A stretch of DNA of 64,000 nucleotides from Thuidium tamariscinum (Eukaryota > Streptophyta > Bryopsida > Hypnales > Thuidiaceae). The stretch covers positions 18,290,001 to 18,354,000 of the forward strand of contig OX344751.2 of the NCBI GenBank assembly GCA_947034885.2, written 5' to 3'. The translations under genes and the position numbers were made by a program. A model generated the notes under the pieces. That model saw nothing but the letters and a program-made list of their open reading frames with translations, did no database searches and was not told the DNA's origin. This document shows, one piece after another, positions 47,933-60,000 of this stretch (positions are counted from its first letter, which is position 1; each line of letters opens with the position of its first letter).

Positions 47933-48522
47933 GTGTCGGGTAGAGAAGAGTGCGCTAAGGGAACACACGGGGTATCTAGCTGCGACTAGGTTTGGTTTGG
48001 GAAAATGAAGTCACAAAAAAATATAATGAACAATTTTACAAATTTTCATTAAAAAAACTCCCTATACAAAATGCAATAATAATGATTGTGCCAAAAAAAC
48101 CCATCCCAAAGTCCCAATTCTCCCAAGTATATCAAGGGAAGAAGGAAGGAGCACTTTCACCTTATCTACCACCTAGTTAAGTGGAGTTTGACCACTATAA
48201 AGCCACATGGACTTGACTTCAACTATTAGTCTTTACTTTTCTCCCCCCTGACCCTATCCTTATCTCCTACATGAACTTCTAGTCCTTTTTAAAAAAAACC
48301 TAAACGAAAGATAAAACAAACTTCACCTTTCTTTTAAACAACTTTAAACTAATACTAAAACCCTAAAATGACTTTAAATATTAAAAAAAATCAAATTAAT
48401 GCTAAATAATTGTTTAATAGAGGTAAAAAATCCACTCCATATGGATGGATTAGACTCTCCAAAAAACCCTCTACTTCAACAATAAACATAAAATTTTACA
48501 TAGTGAACGAATTTACTACACG
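47933..48522. repeat. AT-rich non-coding segment between the two gag ORFs
   Basis: The segment interrupts what looks like one gag polyprotein region. Its borders show short inverted similarity (GTGTCGGGTAGAGAA on the left, inverted GGTGTCGTGTAGTAAA on the right), as if a small element had inserted. The interior is A/T-rich with runs of A and no coding frame. No target-site duplication was identified, and an intron-like or family-specific spacer is also possible. Confidence 0.35.
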
Positions 48523-49882
48523 ACACCGGGATTGTAGGGGCAACTTGGACAGGAAGTGAAGGCACTACATTCACATAATTAGGTTGAGTATATATAGGCA
48601 CTTTAATACCTCCCAAGTCGTCCTTTCTCACACCAACTTGGTCAATATAACTTTGTTGACCCATTGTTGGTGGGATATAAGTTTCACCATAGTGAATTTC
48701 TTCCCAAATTTTAGCTCTTTGATAAGCTGCAAGTACTGTTGCAGGACTAGCTTCCTTAACAAAAGCTTTAAGTTTAGGTGGATAAAGATCATTTATAAAT
48801 TGTCTTTTAATATGAGCATTAGGAAGCTCGTGATTAGGTAACCTCAAAAGTATTTCTTCTAAGCGCCCATAATAAGCATCTATTCGTTCCCCACTTGACA
48901 TTTGTAATTCCCCTAATCTTTCATATAATTTTTCTTCATAAGAAGTAGGTCTAAAATGGGCTAAAAATTCATCTCTTAATCCATTCCAAGTTGTAAAATG
49001 ACCAACTGGTTGGCATTGAAACCAACGTAGGGTTTGATCTGCTAATGTACTAGGAAAAATACTAAGGAAATGAGCCTCAGTTCGTGCATTATTTGCATTA
49101 CAACAAGTCAAAAATTGGTAAATATGGCTATCAAGGTCATCGCCCATTCGGCCATTAAAATTAGGAAATGGCATGAGTGAATAAGGTCTATTGGCCTCAT
49201 CACCTGGCCACATTACCATTGGAATTTGTGCAATTGGGGCTGCCATTACTCTTTCTTCTTCCACAATTTGACTTTCTACACTAGAACTAGTTGACTCTGA
49301 TGAATCACTCAATACACTGGAATCACTCAAAAGATTAGATTCACTAAAAACATTAAATTCATTCACAACATTAGAATCACTCAAATCAGAAGATTGAGTA
49401 ATTTTTGAAAACTTTGTTACATCCAAATTTCGGTTTAAAACCCGTACTTTCTTATCCTGCCGGAATACAAATGGAATTTCTATTTGGCCTACTTCCGAAC
49501 TTGAAACCGGATTTATATACCAAGTTGGTAATATATCCTTCTTTTCAATTGGGCTGGACCTTCCTTGGAATGATCCTAATGGGGATTCTATCACAGGAGA
49601 AATCTTAGATTGAGGCTGACTTTTCCCCACCACTTCCAAATTGGTTTGTTCAAAGTATTCCTCCTCACTTTGCTCTTCCACAGAGTTTTTTGGGGAGGGA
49701 TTATTTGAAATGTAAATAGGGTCACATAACGTGTGATGATCCCTAAATTGCTCTTCAACTGGAAATTTGTTTTTATTTTTTGATAAATGTGGATTTACTC
49801 TACCTACTCGTACTTCATCTCTACTTGTTTCACTTTCTACAATTTGATGACACTCCCACCTATGTCGGAAGAAATGTCCCAA
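48476..49882 (-). pseudogene. Gag (Retrotrans_gag-type capsid) of the retroelement fossil
   Basis: This 468-codon frame has a Ser-rich acidic N-terminal third with repeated LSDSNV/LSDSSV words. From about residue 215 comes a typical plant Ty3/gypsy capsid region: PFPNFNGRMGDDLDSHIYQF, ADQTLRWFQCQPVGHFTTW, LRDEFLAHFRPTSYEEKLYE and LGELQMSSGERIDAYYGRLE. It ends in INDLYPPKLKAFVKEASPAT. These are the landmarks of the Retrotrans_gag domain. The primer site and LTR lie upstream on the same strand at the expected distance. Confidence 0.75.
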
Positions 49883-50096
49883 TTAGAACAAATCCTTCCA
49901 ACTAGGTGAGGCTAGCTCCGATTCGGCTTTAGAGGTAAATTTTTGCTCTTTATTGGCTTCCCTTTTCTTCGCTCTTTTGTTCCTAGTTTGTTTACTAGAC
50001 TATGCAGGTACGGATTTGTTGCTCATATCAGTGCAACATATCTATACCATTAGCTAAAACGAGAAAAGAAAAAAGGAAAAACCTATTTAGATGCCT

Positions 50097-50113
50097 CCCC
50101 GGCAGCAGCACCA
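50097..50113 (-). other. Primer-binding-site-like sequence (tRNA-Asp type)
   Basis: The minus strand reads TGGTGCTGCTGCCGGGG, close to TGGCGCCGTTGCCGGGG, the site complementary to plant tRNA-Asp that many Ty3/gypsy elements use. It stands three bases inside the CA end of the LTR (TGTAGATAAGC on the plus strand at 50117) and about 215 bp upstream of gag. Confidence 0.65.
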
Positions 50114-50116
50114 AAA

Positions 50117-52760
50117 TGTAGATAAGCTTTGGAGTTAATATTTAAATTAAACAAACCCAAGACTAATAGTATGATTTGTTCTTAGGGAGGTCTTTTAAAT
50201 AGGTACATCTAAATATTCCTAATCGAATCATTGCAATTGTTTAGAAAATGAAATCAATTTGTTCCTTAACTATAAATAATATGTTCTTTTCTTACGGTAA
50301 AACTAATTCCAAAATTTGTCACTCCACTCTTAAAGGCCACAAAGGTAAGAATATCTCCTAAGTTAATTATCTTTAATCTTTTTATTTCTTTATTCTTTAT
50401 TTATTGCTTCATCTTTCTTTTATTTATTCTTGATTTTTTTCTTTTCTTTTATTCTCCAATTCGGCTCCACAGCTTCAGTTTGGCATCAGTCTCAGTCTCC
50501 AAATTGGTTCTTCATAGTATAGCACCACAGACTGGGGTAGCTTCCAATTCGTTCTTTTCTTATACCAAAGATCACAGGATCTTTTCACTCCGATTAAACT
50601 ACTAGATTTACTCACCAAATTGATTTTATTATTTTTTTCTCAATCAGACTACCAACTAGGAATATATTACATTCAGCATATCAAAACAAAGACTCCAAAT
50701 CGGAAAATCATATTGCAATCAGCACATACCACTCCAACTTAGAACACACATACCATTCACATCAGATCTTACATGTCCATGCTAACACAAACTCCAAATT
50801 GTATAAATCATACAGCCATACATTTTCACTCACATACAATTTGGTTTCATAACTCAATTCATTACATAGATGGGAAAAATTGATTCCTCTGCATTACAGT
50901 AATTATTTATACAATATAGCTTTTTCTATCACAACTAATTGGTGAACAAATCACCTTTTAAATATTAATCAAATTTTCAATTCTCACAGATCTTAATCCA
51001 TAGCTAAATTGTTCTTATAACTTTGACTATACTAATTTGTAATTTAGCCTTCTAATCTTCTCCTAATTGGATTCTAAAAATTAATCTCTACAGATCTTTC
51101 TAATTAGTTTTTCATACTTCTACAGTTTTAATCTTCATCGAGATATAACAATTCCACTCAGATTCTAACTCTCAAACATTCCAAAATAGGAAGAATTAAA
51201 TCCATCACTCGCATACAAACACACTCATCTCAACTAGGACACAAACACATACAAACAAAATAAACTCACACACAAACACAAAGAAAATCAAACACAGCAC
51301 AACTGGTTGGAACACGCATTGGCATACTGTTAACAATGGGTAAAAAGAAAATGAATTCAAAATTAGACCAAATAGGAACCAGGGAGATGAAGATCAATCG
51401 CCTCAACCAACTCGGTTGAACTTCCCACTTCAACTGAAATTCCAACTAGGATGAACTAAGCACCACATTGCCTACTCGGACCCTTGATTCCACATCCGAA
51501 TAGGAAACTGCAACTAATCAATAACCTGATTCAACTTGGAATAACCTTCCAACTAGCTCGACTAGATTGCACCATGACTATCCAATTTGGAATCCACAAC
51601 CCAAAACAAATTCAATCAGCCACAAACACAACTTAACATTCAAAAAGAAAAATTCACCTCACAAAGAAAATCAACTCGGATTGACACAAGAACTCAACCT
51701 GGCTCAAACTCAAAACAATTCAACTCCAAATTGATGAAAATATTGCTGAAATTCAAAAAATTACCATACAACTTTACAATTAGGTACCCAAAACCCAAAA
51801 TTCGGTCACAAAAACTCAACAAAATGTGCAAAAATTCTATCCAACTTGGTTATCTACAGGGTAGGTTGAATTTTGATAATCCTAATCTAATTATTGATAA
51901 TAGCATCGCCATCCTATGTCCTTGCATCTTATGTTGCGCAAGTTCATGGTAGGTCGACTTCAAATCCTACTCATGTCCACCCGATCTGGAAGAAAAGGAA
52001 GAATTTCAAATACTTTAAAATCAACATTTTCTTACTATAATTTGTAGTGGTGGAAATTTTAAAAATAATAAAACATTTTCATTGAGATCATTTTCTAAAC
52101 AAACAGATAAGAATAATTTTTGAGATCTCAAATGAAATGAAATTGTGAAGTTCTGTGTAGAGATGGGAATTGAAGTCAAATTGGCATTTTGCAAACTTTA
52201 TTTTCTCTTGGACTGCATATAAATATATGCCTTTCAGCCCTTTCAATAATCAAATAGGCACTTTTTTCAATGAGAAATTCAAGTTCACAATGAGTCATTC
52301 TACAAAATTTGTGAACTAATTTTTAAAATGATCAAAGGAATTCAAACACATGCATACATTCATACCAAAGGGGTTAATGGGTCAATTATGAGAATATGGC
52401 CAATGTTGCCAAAGTAAGACAAATGGCAATTTGGGGCTAATCAATCTGGATGATGCACTAACAACCATTATGGCAAAATGGATTTTAAAGGCCTGTGAAC
52501 CCAACTCTTTCAACTTGCATATTTTCATACGCTTTCGCCTCTCGCGATTCCAACCATATAGTGGCGGGAACTAGAGCCCTAGTCTCCAATTGTTTACCCT
52601 TCCTAAATTCCAAGTGAAAGTGTGAAACTGGGTTCAAAGACTTAGAATAAAATGGCTTTGGCACAGAGGAAGCTACTTAGCAATCTTATCCCGGTATTAC
52701 CCCAGGTTACGGAAGATGTCCTGATTAAATCACTTTGGTGGTCAACATTGTCTCCACAAA
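50117..52760 (-). mobile_element. LTR-like region of the gag-bearing fossil
   Basis: The gag-proximal border is firm: on the minus strand it ends ...CTACA, three bases before the primer site. The distal border is uncertain, and the candidate lies near 52758 (minus-strand TGTGGAGACAATG), just before the CACTA element. A TATA-like sequence on the minus strand (CATATATTTATATGC, about 52210-52226) could be the LTR promoter. The gag-proximal half is C/A-rich with CCAACTCGG-type words, like 19.6-20.7 kb. The ORF at 51587-51952 is a low-complexity shadow. Confidence 0.5.
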
Positions 52761-52770
52761 TTGGACCCGA

Positions 52771-54455
52771 CACTACAAGAGAAAACTGTCTTCCTAATTG
52801 ACAAAAAAAGTAACAGAATTCTATCAATTCTTCTGTAGATTAGGAGACCCTAATTCGAACATCCAATTGACAAAATTCTATCAATTTTTCTATAGATTCG
52901 AACATGAATACACATCAACAAGTCTTTTTTTTCACTCCTTTGCCACTGTGGATTTTTTTGATACATCACTTAATTTCAAAAAGAAAATTAATTATCCAAA
53001 TATTTAATAAAATAATTGAAATAATGACCAAATTTTTTTTGGATGAAATTTTATTGGATGAATGATAAATGTTTAGATGAATATTTTTGAATTAATAAAT
53101 TTTTATTATTTTCAAAAGTATATGAATCATTTGTAATTGTGAATGTATGGAAAAGGGAAGATCTATATATACACATATGGAGGTAGGAGCACGGCCAATC
53201 CATGTGGGATATGTGCATTTTTGAAGTTACGAGAACTCATAGTCAAGTTAGAAACCCGTAATTTGGTATAAAAACTAAGATTTCAGACCTCAATTAGACA
53301 TAGAAGAATGTCTTTTTACAAAAAACTTTGAACTGAGACTAGTTATAATATAAAATAGAGTTTCAAGTCCAAAAATACTTTTGACATTTAAAGCTTTCAA
53401 TCAAAAGTTATGGGCATATTTCAAAAAGAAAATTTAGAAAAATGTAAAAAGAACAATTTCAAACACCTCTTTGAAATTCCAAAAATTTTGATTGGAAACT
53501 TGAAATGTAAAATGGATTTTTTTGAATGAAATTTCAATAAATAATCTAACTATCTATAGTTCAAATTTTTTTACAAAAACACAGACTACTATGCCTAAAT
53601 GAGGTCTGAAGTACTACTTTTTTAAACACTTCCTATGTCTAACTTAGCTTAGTTAGAAATAGGAAGTGTTTAAAAAAGTAGTACTTCAGACCTCATTTAG
53701 GCATAGTAGTATGTGTTTTTGTAAAAACATTTGAACTATAGATAGTTAGATTATTAATTGAAGTTTCATTCAAAAAAATCTTTTTTACAGTTCAAGTTGT
53801 CAATAAAAAGTTTTGGAATTTCAAAGAGGTGTTTGAAATTGTTTTTTTTACATTTTTCTAGATTTTCTCTTTGAAATATGTCCATAACTTTTGATTGATA
53901 GCTTTAAATGTCAAACGTATTTTTGGACTTGAAACTCTATTTTATATTATAACTAGTTTTAGTTCAAAGTTTTTTGTAAAAAGACATTCTTCTATGTCTA
54001 ATTGAGGTTTGAAATCTTAGTTTCAATACCAAATCACGAGTTTTTAACTTGACAATGAGCTCTCCTAACTTCAAAAATGCACATATCCCACATAGATTGG
54101 CCATGCTCCTACTACTCCATATATATAGAGGAAGCTTCTTCCTTCTAAAGACAAGTAGTGCCTAAATGTGGTTGGTGAGTGGTTGAAGATTGCCTTGTGC
54201 TACATTTCTTCATATTGTTTGTAAAAAATTTATATTTGAAATAGAAGTTATATGTAAAAAATTGTTGAATTTTTTAGAAGACTTTAATCTTATTTGTTAA
54301 AATTGACAAAGAAATTGATAGACATTGCAATATTGACCACATTAACAAAGTGCTAAATTTCAAAAGTTGTAGTTGTCATTTCGGACATGTGGTTGTCATT
54401 TAGGACAATATTTTGTTAAAATTTCTATAGATTAGGGCCCATTTCCCTTGTAGTG
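52771..54455. mobile_element. CACTA-ended element with a hairpin interior
   Basis: The left end reads CACTACAAGAGAAAACTG and the right end, inverted, reads CACTACAAGGGAAATGGG. The first 14 bases match with one difference, and CACTACAAGRGAAA is a classical CACTA terminus. The adjoining triplets differ (CGA on the left, TAG on the right), so the 3-bp duplication is missing or lost. The interior is almost filled by the inverted repeat at 53161-54131. Near the left end, ACAGAATTCTATCAATTCTT and ACAAAATTCTATCAATTTTT are short subterminal direct repeats. No transposase was seen. Confidence 0.65.
53161..54131. repeat. Near-perfect inverted repeat, arms ~480 bp, tiny loop
   Basis: Reading inward from TATGGAGGTAGGAGCACGGC on the left, the right side returns the inverted counterpart TATGGAGTAGTAGGAGCATG. 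Matching words continue all the way: ATGTGGGATATGTGCATTTT, GACATAGAAGAATGTC, AATATAAAATAGAGTTTCAA, AGGAAGTGTTTAAAAAAGTA. The two arms meet around 53640-53655 (TAACTTAGCTTAGTTA). Differences are scattered single changes and small indels. A transcript across it would fold into one very long double strand. Confidence 0.9.
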
Positions 54456-54479
54456 TAGGATCTCGAAGAAGAAAGCAAC

Positions 54480-55795
54480 CCAACTATTCAAAGTTAGGCT
54501 AGGAACAGTGAGTGATACTTAGACTGACAGTAGATTGTTTATATGTAAAGAAGCTCGGCAGCCTTTGGCATCCTCCCGTCAGAAGACGGTGCTTGGATGG
54601 CCATTATTTTGAATCTGCAAAGGCAGTGGGGAGACTTGCTCACTGCGGAACGCCAACCACGAGAAGCCAAGGAGTAGCTTAGCTGCTTTGATTTTGATTT
54701 TGATACCCTTTCAAGTATCATTATTCAATACACTCCCGGGTTCAGAATCACGATCGGCGTCCCCCCAAGAGTATAGTTGTTTTCTGATGGAACACGCACT
54801 TGGAGAATCCTACCCAATTCGAGTGTAATTGTAGAGTCCAGTCCTCTTCACCACAACGGCTCACCCACCCTAGCGCCTTTCAATAGAGGGGAATCCTTCC
54901 ACCGAATTTGTGTAGTGAGCATCCATAGAGGCGCATCTAAGTCTCAAAATCTACTATATTTTAGGAGAATTGGTAAATTGGAATGGGATCTACAAAAATT
55001 CTAATAGCCAACGAAGCAAGGTTCAGTTCCGTTCCTCTATTATAGTAAAAGATTGGATAGAGAGCTGCTTAGGAGTAAATACATGATTTCGAATGTTATA
55101 GAACAAAAATGGCAGGGAGTTCTTTCCTTGACCTGTAGGTTAAGGTAGAAATCCATTTGGACCCATGCAAGAGCTCTCAAAGAAGCTGGCCTATTGTGGC
55201 TCATCTAACATCGTTCAATAGTGGTTAACGCCTGGTGGAACCGCATCTATCAGGATCTCCCAACAGGGTGTCCAATGTGCCCCTGATAGTTTCATGAATC
55301 TGTACTCCATCGGTTCTTGGAGTGCCCTTCTTCACAGTGGGCATAGCAATGGGGAATTTATATAATGAACACCCTTCTTGCAAGCAGGAATGCTCAAGGT
55401 CCATGGCGGTTACTCTCATGGAAGCAAGGCATCTTCTCAAAGGGAATCCCTTGCAAGTTTAATTATGTCAGTGGTATTTGGGCAATATTGAGGACAACAA
55501 TTATATAGACAATGTGGATCAAACATAATGATGCAGTATTTAATGACAATAAGTGGAGACCAATTAAATAGCTACAAAGAATTTGGCTTGGACTTATTGA
55601 CAATGGTAGAATTGAGTGGGACAGGTGCTGTCGCTTGATAGAGAGGAATCCCAGTTCCACTAGCAAAACAAGGAGTACATTTGATAAGTGGTGCCGTAAT
55701 GGGGTCTTAGCCGAGATGGTCAAAGATTCTCCCCATTGGTCACTCGTAGGCCCTAGAGCTAGTTTCGTGTTCCAACTACCGTAGGCATGTACGTT
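54480..55795 (+). pseudogene. LINE ORF2 C-terminal remnant (zf-RVT-like)
   Basis: Plus-strand fragments read as the C-terminal end of a plant LINE reverse-transcriptase polyprotein. They include KEAGLLWLI...RSIVVNAWWNRI, then GCPMCP and, about ten residues on, ESVLHRFLECPSSQWA. The C-x2-C, H and C arrangement is that of the zf-RVT zinc-binding domain (about 55180-55350). Further on come MWIKHNDAVFNDNKWRPIK, LQRIWLGLIDNGRIEWDRC and FDKWCRNGVLAEMVKDSPHW (about 55510-55740), the usual tail after zf-RVT. Several in-frame stops and a frame change near 55460 show that it is dead. The part from 54480 to about 55000 reads weakly and is included tentatively. No reverse-transcriptase core is present. 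Confidence 0.6.
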
Positions 55796-55799
55796 GTTG

Positions 55800-56460
55800 G
55801 AGCAGCTCACACCGCTCAAATAGGGTACCCGAAGGATACTCTACTAACTCGTAGTTTAGCTACTAAGGTAGAAGGTCCTATAATGGACCATCTAAGGGCT
55901 GAAACTGAATTTCAGGGAGGTAAAACTTTTAGAAATATTTTTCAGCAAATTTTTCTTGAATGACAAGTAGAATTGACATCTAACCCAATTTGTATTGTAT
56001 TTTTTGGAGCTTTATGGAAATAATTATCAAATTTTGAAGTTGAAGTGCTACAGGGCTCTAAAATGGAGCATTGCCTCAAATGTACACAGTTTTTACACCA
56101 TTGAAGGCTATGAAAAAGAAACATATACAAATTGTCTACATTTAAGATAGGGCTCCATTTTAATGCCCGCTCTATTTAAGGACCTCCTACCTTAACCTGA
56201 CTTCTAACCTTGGCCCAGGCCGCTTGCAGCAAGGTTTGTATTTTATTTTTCCTCGCAGTAAAGGCCAACTTAATTTGTGTAAAAAAATAAAAATAGAAAT
56301 AAAAAGTAAGTTTTGGAAGGTCAAACTTTGATTTCCATATGAAATTGGGGCTGGAGTCTCGCGGAAGTGAACACGTCGCTTCCGTACAATAGGCTGCCAA
56401 ATGATGTGACATTAAAGAAGGTGCCATAAAACAGGTCCCCGTGTCCAATTGAAACATTAC
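55800..56460. other. Intergenic DNA upstream of the fibrillin gene
   Basis: Moderately AT-rich and non-coding by inspection. The minus-strand ORFs at 55942-56130 and 56176-56457 lack family features and have mixed composition; they are probably chance frames in the promoter region. Confidence 0.5.
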
Positions 56461-57057
56461 TAAACTCAGAAAAAGCCCGAGCTGCTTTGGTGGCCGTCTC
56501 AGAGGAGAGCTTTCAACAAAGACTTTCTAGCCGCCCATTTCCTCTTCTCCTGTCGTTGCTACTTCCTCGCCTCTCATTCCAATCTCTCTACTCCTCACGC
56601 TCCACTCCCCATTTCACCCATTTCCTTTTCCAAACCTCATCATGTCGAATGTAAATTTGCATGACAAATGAGCTTTATCACCCTTTTCCAATGCTTCCAG
56701 CTGCCAATTTCCCACAATCACAACCCCGGAGCTTCACAATTGCCTGCGTTCCATTCCATCCACGATTAGTCTCTGGTGTATGGAATCATATGGGGCGCAA
56801 ATTTTGTAGCTAGAGTACGATAAGGTTCGGTAGGTCGATGCTAGCAGGAGTTGAGGTGCTGGGAGTTCGCGATTGGAATTGGAGGATTTGGTATTCTGTG
56901 GAGAGGGCTTGACAATCGCGACGTGTTGTTGCATTTTACTGAGTTTGTGACTGTCGAATTTGGGGTTTTGGATTTTGCTGTGGAGGGTTGTTCTTTCGGC
57001 GTTTTGTGTTTGCGATTCAGTTCAAGTTGTGAGATTCTGAGACTTGGGGTGACGAAA
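56461..57057 (+). promoter_or_regulatory. Promoter and 5' leader of the fibrillin-family gene
   Basis: A C/T-rich tract (about 56515-56640, with CTCTCTACTCCTCACGCTCC) is typical of plant promoter-proximal and 5' leader DNA, and no strong TATA box was seen. An earlier in-frame ATG at 56851 would add 69 residues to the protein. I prefer the ATG at 57058 because a Ser/Val/Arg-rich transit-like sequence begins there. Confidence 0.4.
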
Positions 57058-60000
57058 ATGGTAATTCTTGTTGGACCGGAGACGGTCGCTTTCTCCTGCG
57101 TTGGCAGCAGCAGCTGCAGTGGGAGGACGGATGTGGGAAACTCTAGGGTTAGGTTAGTGCGACCTTATGGAGAGAAGAGGGTTCGGTGTTTAGCTGGAGT
57201 TGGGAGGAGGCGGGCAGCGAATGTGAGACTTCAAGTGAAATTGAATGGTGGCCTTTGGAATTCTAAGCCAAGCACGTTGTTGAGGAGAGCAGTGAGGTAT
57301 GCAATCCTGGGCTTAGCTGTAAACAAAAATTTTCTAATGAGATCTTTAGTCTCTCACCCAAGTGCCAAGATTGTGCAACTGTAGAACCACGATGTCCCTG
57401 ACTTTGATTTCAAACGTTGAGTTTTCAAATTTTCAATATATTAAGGAAAGTGAATGTTGGAGGATATTGGATTCATAAATAGTAACTCGACCCAGGAGCT
57501 GAATTCAAGAATTTTATGATTGTCTATAGTCAAGAGAGATTAAACTAGGTAGAAATTGACTATGGCATTTAGCATGAAGTTGATCCGTTTTTACTCACAG
57601 ATCCCAAGGAGAAGATATGGAAGACACTTCTGAGGCCTCTACATCAGAGTCCGCGTCCTCAAAAGACAAGGACAGGATGAATGGATGGGGTGTGAAAGCT
57701 GTTGAGGCTGCCTCTGGCATGCTAGTATTTGGTCCTGGGGCTGACATGGCTAACAAATCGGTCGGATTCTCAGAAAGCACAGCGATAGCGTCGTTGAATT
57801 CAGTAAGTGTCATCTGCAAGTGTTTTGAATGTGTTTTATTTTAAGTGTTATACATATGTTAAAATATAACAAATCTTGGGACAGGTGACAAGCACTCTGG
57901 CACAGAAAACGTTTGATTGTTTTGTGAAGGTCTGGTAAAGGATACTAGAGTTTTTAGGGACCTGATCCTATCTTTGTTCTTACCCCTTATTACCAACAGC
58001 AGCGCAATCATCTATTTGGTAGGACCTCTTGGTGTTAACATGACTGGGCTAAACTTGGGCAGGACCTGGTGTAAACAGACTTGGCCAAACTTCCATGGTT
58101 ACTGCTTTTTGATGAATAGGGTTGTGTCTTCGGTCTACAACGTCACATTTTGATATTGAATTAGAGTTTCATACATAGTGATAAAAATGAGATCTCGACA
58201 TATTTGGCTCTACTACTCAAGATCTCTATTCTGCACTCTAGTGATTTTCGCTAAATCTGAGTCTTTCAAATATAAAAATTGCTGGATGTGATGCTGATAG
58301 TATCCTCTATCTTGAAAGGCCCGGTCTTCATATTAATCGCTGTTTCTGGCAGATGCGACCTGGAACTATGTTGGTTGACAAGGTGGTCGGTGGATTCCGG
58401 TCAGGCAAGGTACGTACTTGAGAATGACTGATAGATGATGACCTCGATGTTTTTCAAAGTTCATATCAAGGTCAAGATAATAATATTTACAGCTGTGTCT
58501 ACAGTGCTTGTATCGGAAACCGTAGCTGAGTTCCAGAGGTTTGCTGAAGTTCTTAATAGAATTTTCAACTCTATTGACGCCTTGGAATCTCCCATTTCCG
58601 CTTTTCAGAAGATTTAGAATGCTTTGTAGGAATCTCAACACACGCCAGAGTGGGGTTTCAGTGCTCTTCAGAATCCTTCCTCGCCGATGTTTCCACATTA
58701 GGTCCGACTGTTGTTGCTATGATCACTATTTTTGCCCCTTGCTCATTTTATGACCTAAGCTGTTTATTCTCTTGTTTTTGTGCAGTTCATAGATAAGGTG
58801 GTGACCGTGGTCAGTGGACCCTTTGTCGTAAGTATGCGAACCATCTCATTATCACACGGGCAATTTTAGAGTAAAGCACTGGGCTACATGTCTGTTGTGG
58901 TTTGTCTATGTATATTTCTATCGCTTTTTTTAGTAGCATTGAGTTTGAGAAGGAAGAATTAATTGCATTATCGGGATTTCTATGTATGTGATAGAAATCT
59001 CTTATCGTTTAGTTGATGTCGGGTAATGTCTTAGGTTTTTCGTATCAGTAGGCCTTGATCTGATGCGTAGTCTACGATTGTGCAGGTGAACCCAGATGAT
59101 TTGGAAAAGGAAGTGAAGGAGATCCTGGAAAAACCAGTATGAATTTCAACCTTCCTTTCACTCATTGTAACTTGATGAATGTGGGATCGTACTATATGTG
59201 TACATGAAATAAACTGGTTGAAAGTTCCACAAACGTTGATATTCTTTATGTTTTTCCTATGTTTAATTGTGACCTTTATTGTAATGCTTCACTGTGGTTG
59301 AATTTGTCAATCGTTGCGTCAATAGTGCCTCTTCTGGCCAGCTAAGTGGTTATTGGTCCTGCAGCAAAGTTTTGAGGAATGGCGGAACGGACTCCTTGAT
59401 AATTTTATGGACAGTTTTGGCACCGCATTTGATGTGGTTCGTTCCTACTTCTATACTGCGGTGCCGTCATATATGATTTGCCCTAGTGTTGTCAGTTAGG
59501 ATGGCTAATGGATAGCAAATCCCAAGCCTATCTAGCTTTGCAATATGTCTATTTTGTCCTTCTGTCAATCCTCTTAGCGCAGTTTTACTAGTTATCGATG
59601 CGATACGCCATCACACTTTGGGGCACGTGCATACTTCCTGAGGCCTGTATAGATTCATACTGTACTACCCGATTTGCTATTTGTGACCTCTCAAAAGTGG
59701 ACTTGAATTGTACCGCAGATAACTCATCTTACACCTGAGGGTATAAAAGAGTCGGTTACTACATCTTTTTCCAGTGCATTTGAGCTTGGAGCTGAAAGGG
59801 TACGTACATCAACATTGGCATCTATTACACTTATGAGTGATGAATTTGCTGCACTTTCTCAAATCAGTTTAAACTCGTGCATTCATTTGACTATAGATGA
59901 CAAAAGTGATAGAACAGTTTTCCTGCACATGATGACGATTTCTGCTATCTGCTAGCTGATCTATGCTGATTTGTTCACAATAAGCTGATCATACGGTTTT

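Larger units (their letters stand above)
46600..52760 (-). mobile_element. LTR-retroelement fossil (Ty3/gypsy-type gag, primer site, one LTR)
   Basis: The parts in minus-strand order are an LTR-like region (50117 to about 52.7 kb), a tRNA-Asp-like primer site (50097-50113), a gag ORF (48476-49882) and a zinc-knuckle ORF (46845-47879). A short Asn/Gln/Pro-rich stretch continues to about 46.63 kb. Protease, reverse transcriptase, RNase H and integrase were not found, nor a second LTR. The element is broken, with several breaks and an AT-rich segment of about 590 bp between the two ORFs. The CACTA element at 45246-46538 lies just beyond its downstream end. The long open frames suggest moderate rather than great age. 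It may be a gag-only non-autonomous family. Confidence 0.65.

Noticed and set aside
50097-50113. tRNA gene
   Set aside because: Only the 3' acceptor-complement is present. It is a primer-binding site next to an LTR, with no cloverleaf.
56851-57057. Upstream in-frame ATG as the fibrillin start
   Set aside because: It would add 69 residues with no transit-peptide character. The ATG at 57058 begins a Ser/Val/Arg-rich sequence more like a plastid signal.
57595-57819. Minus-strand ORF opposite exon 2 of the fibrillin gene
   Set aside because: It is a shadow of the coding exon, which has consistent splice sites and phase on the plus strand.
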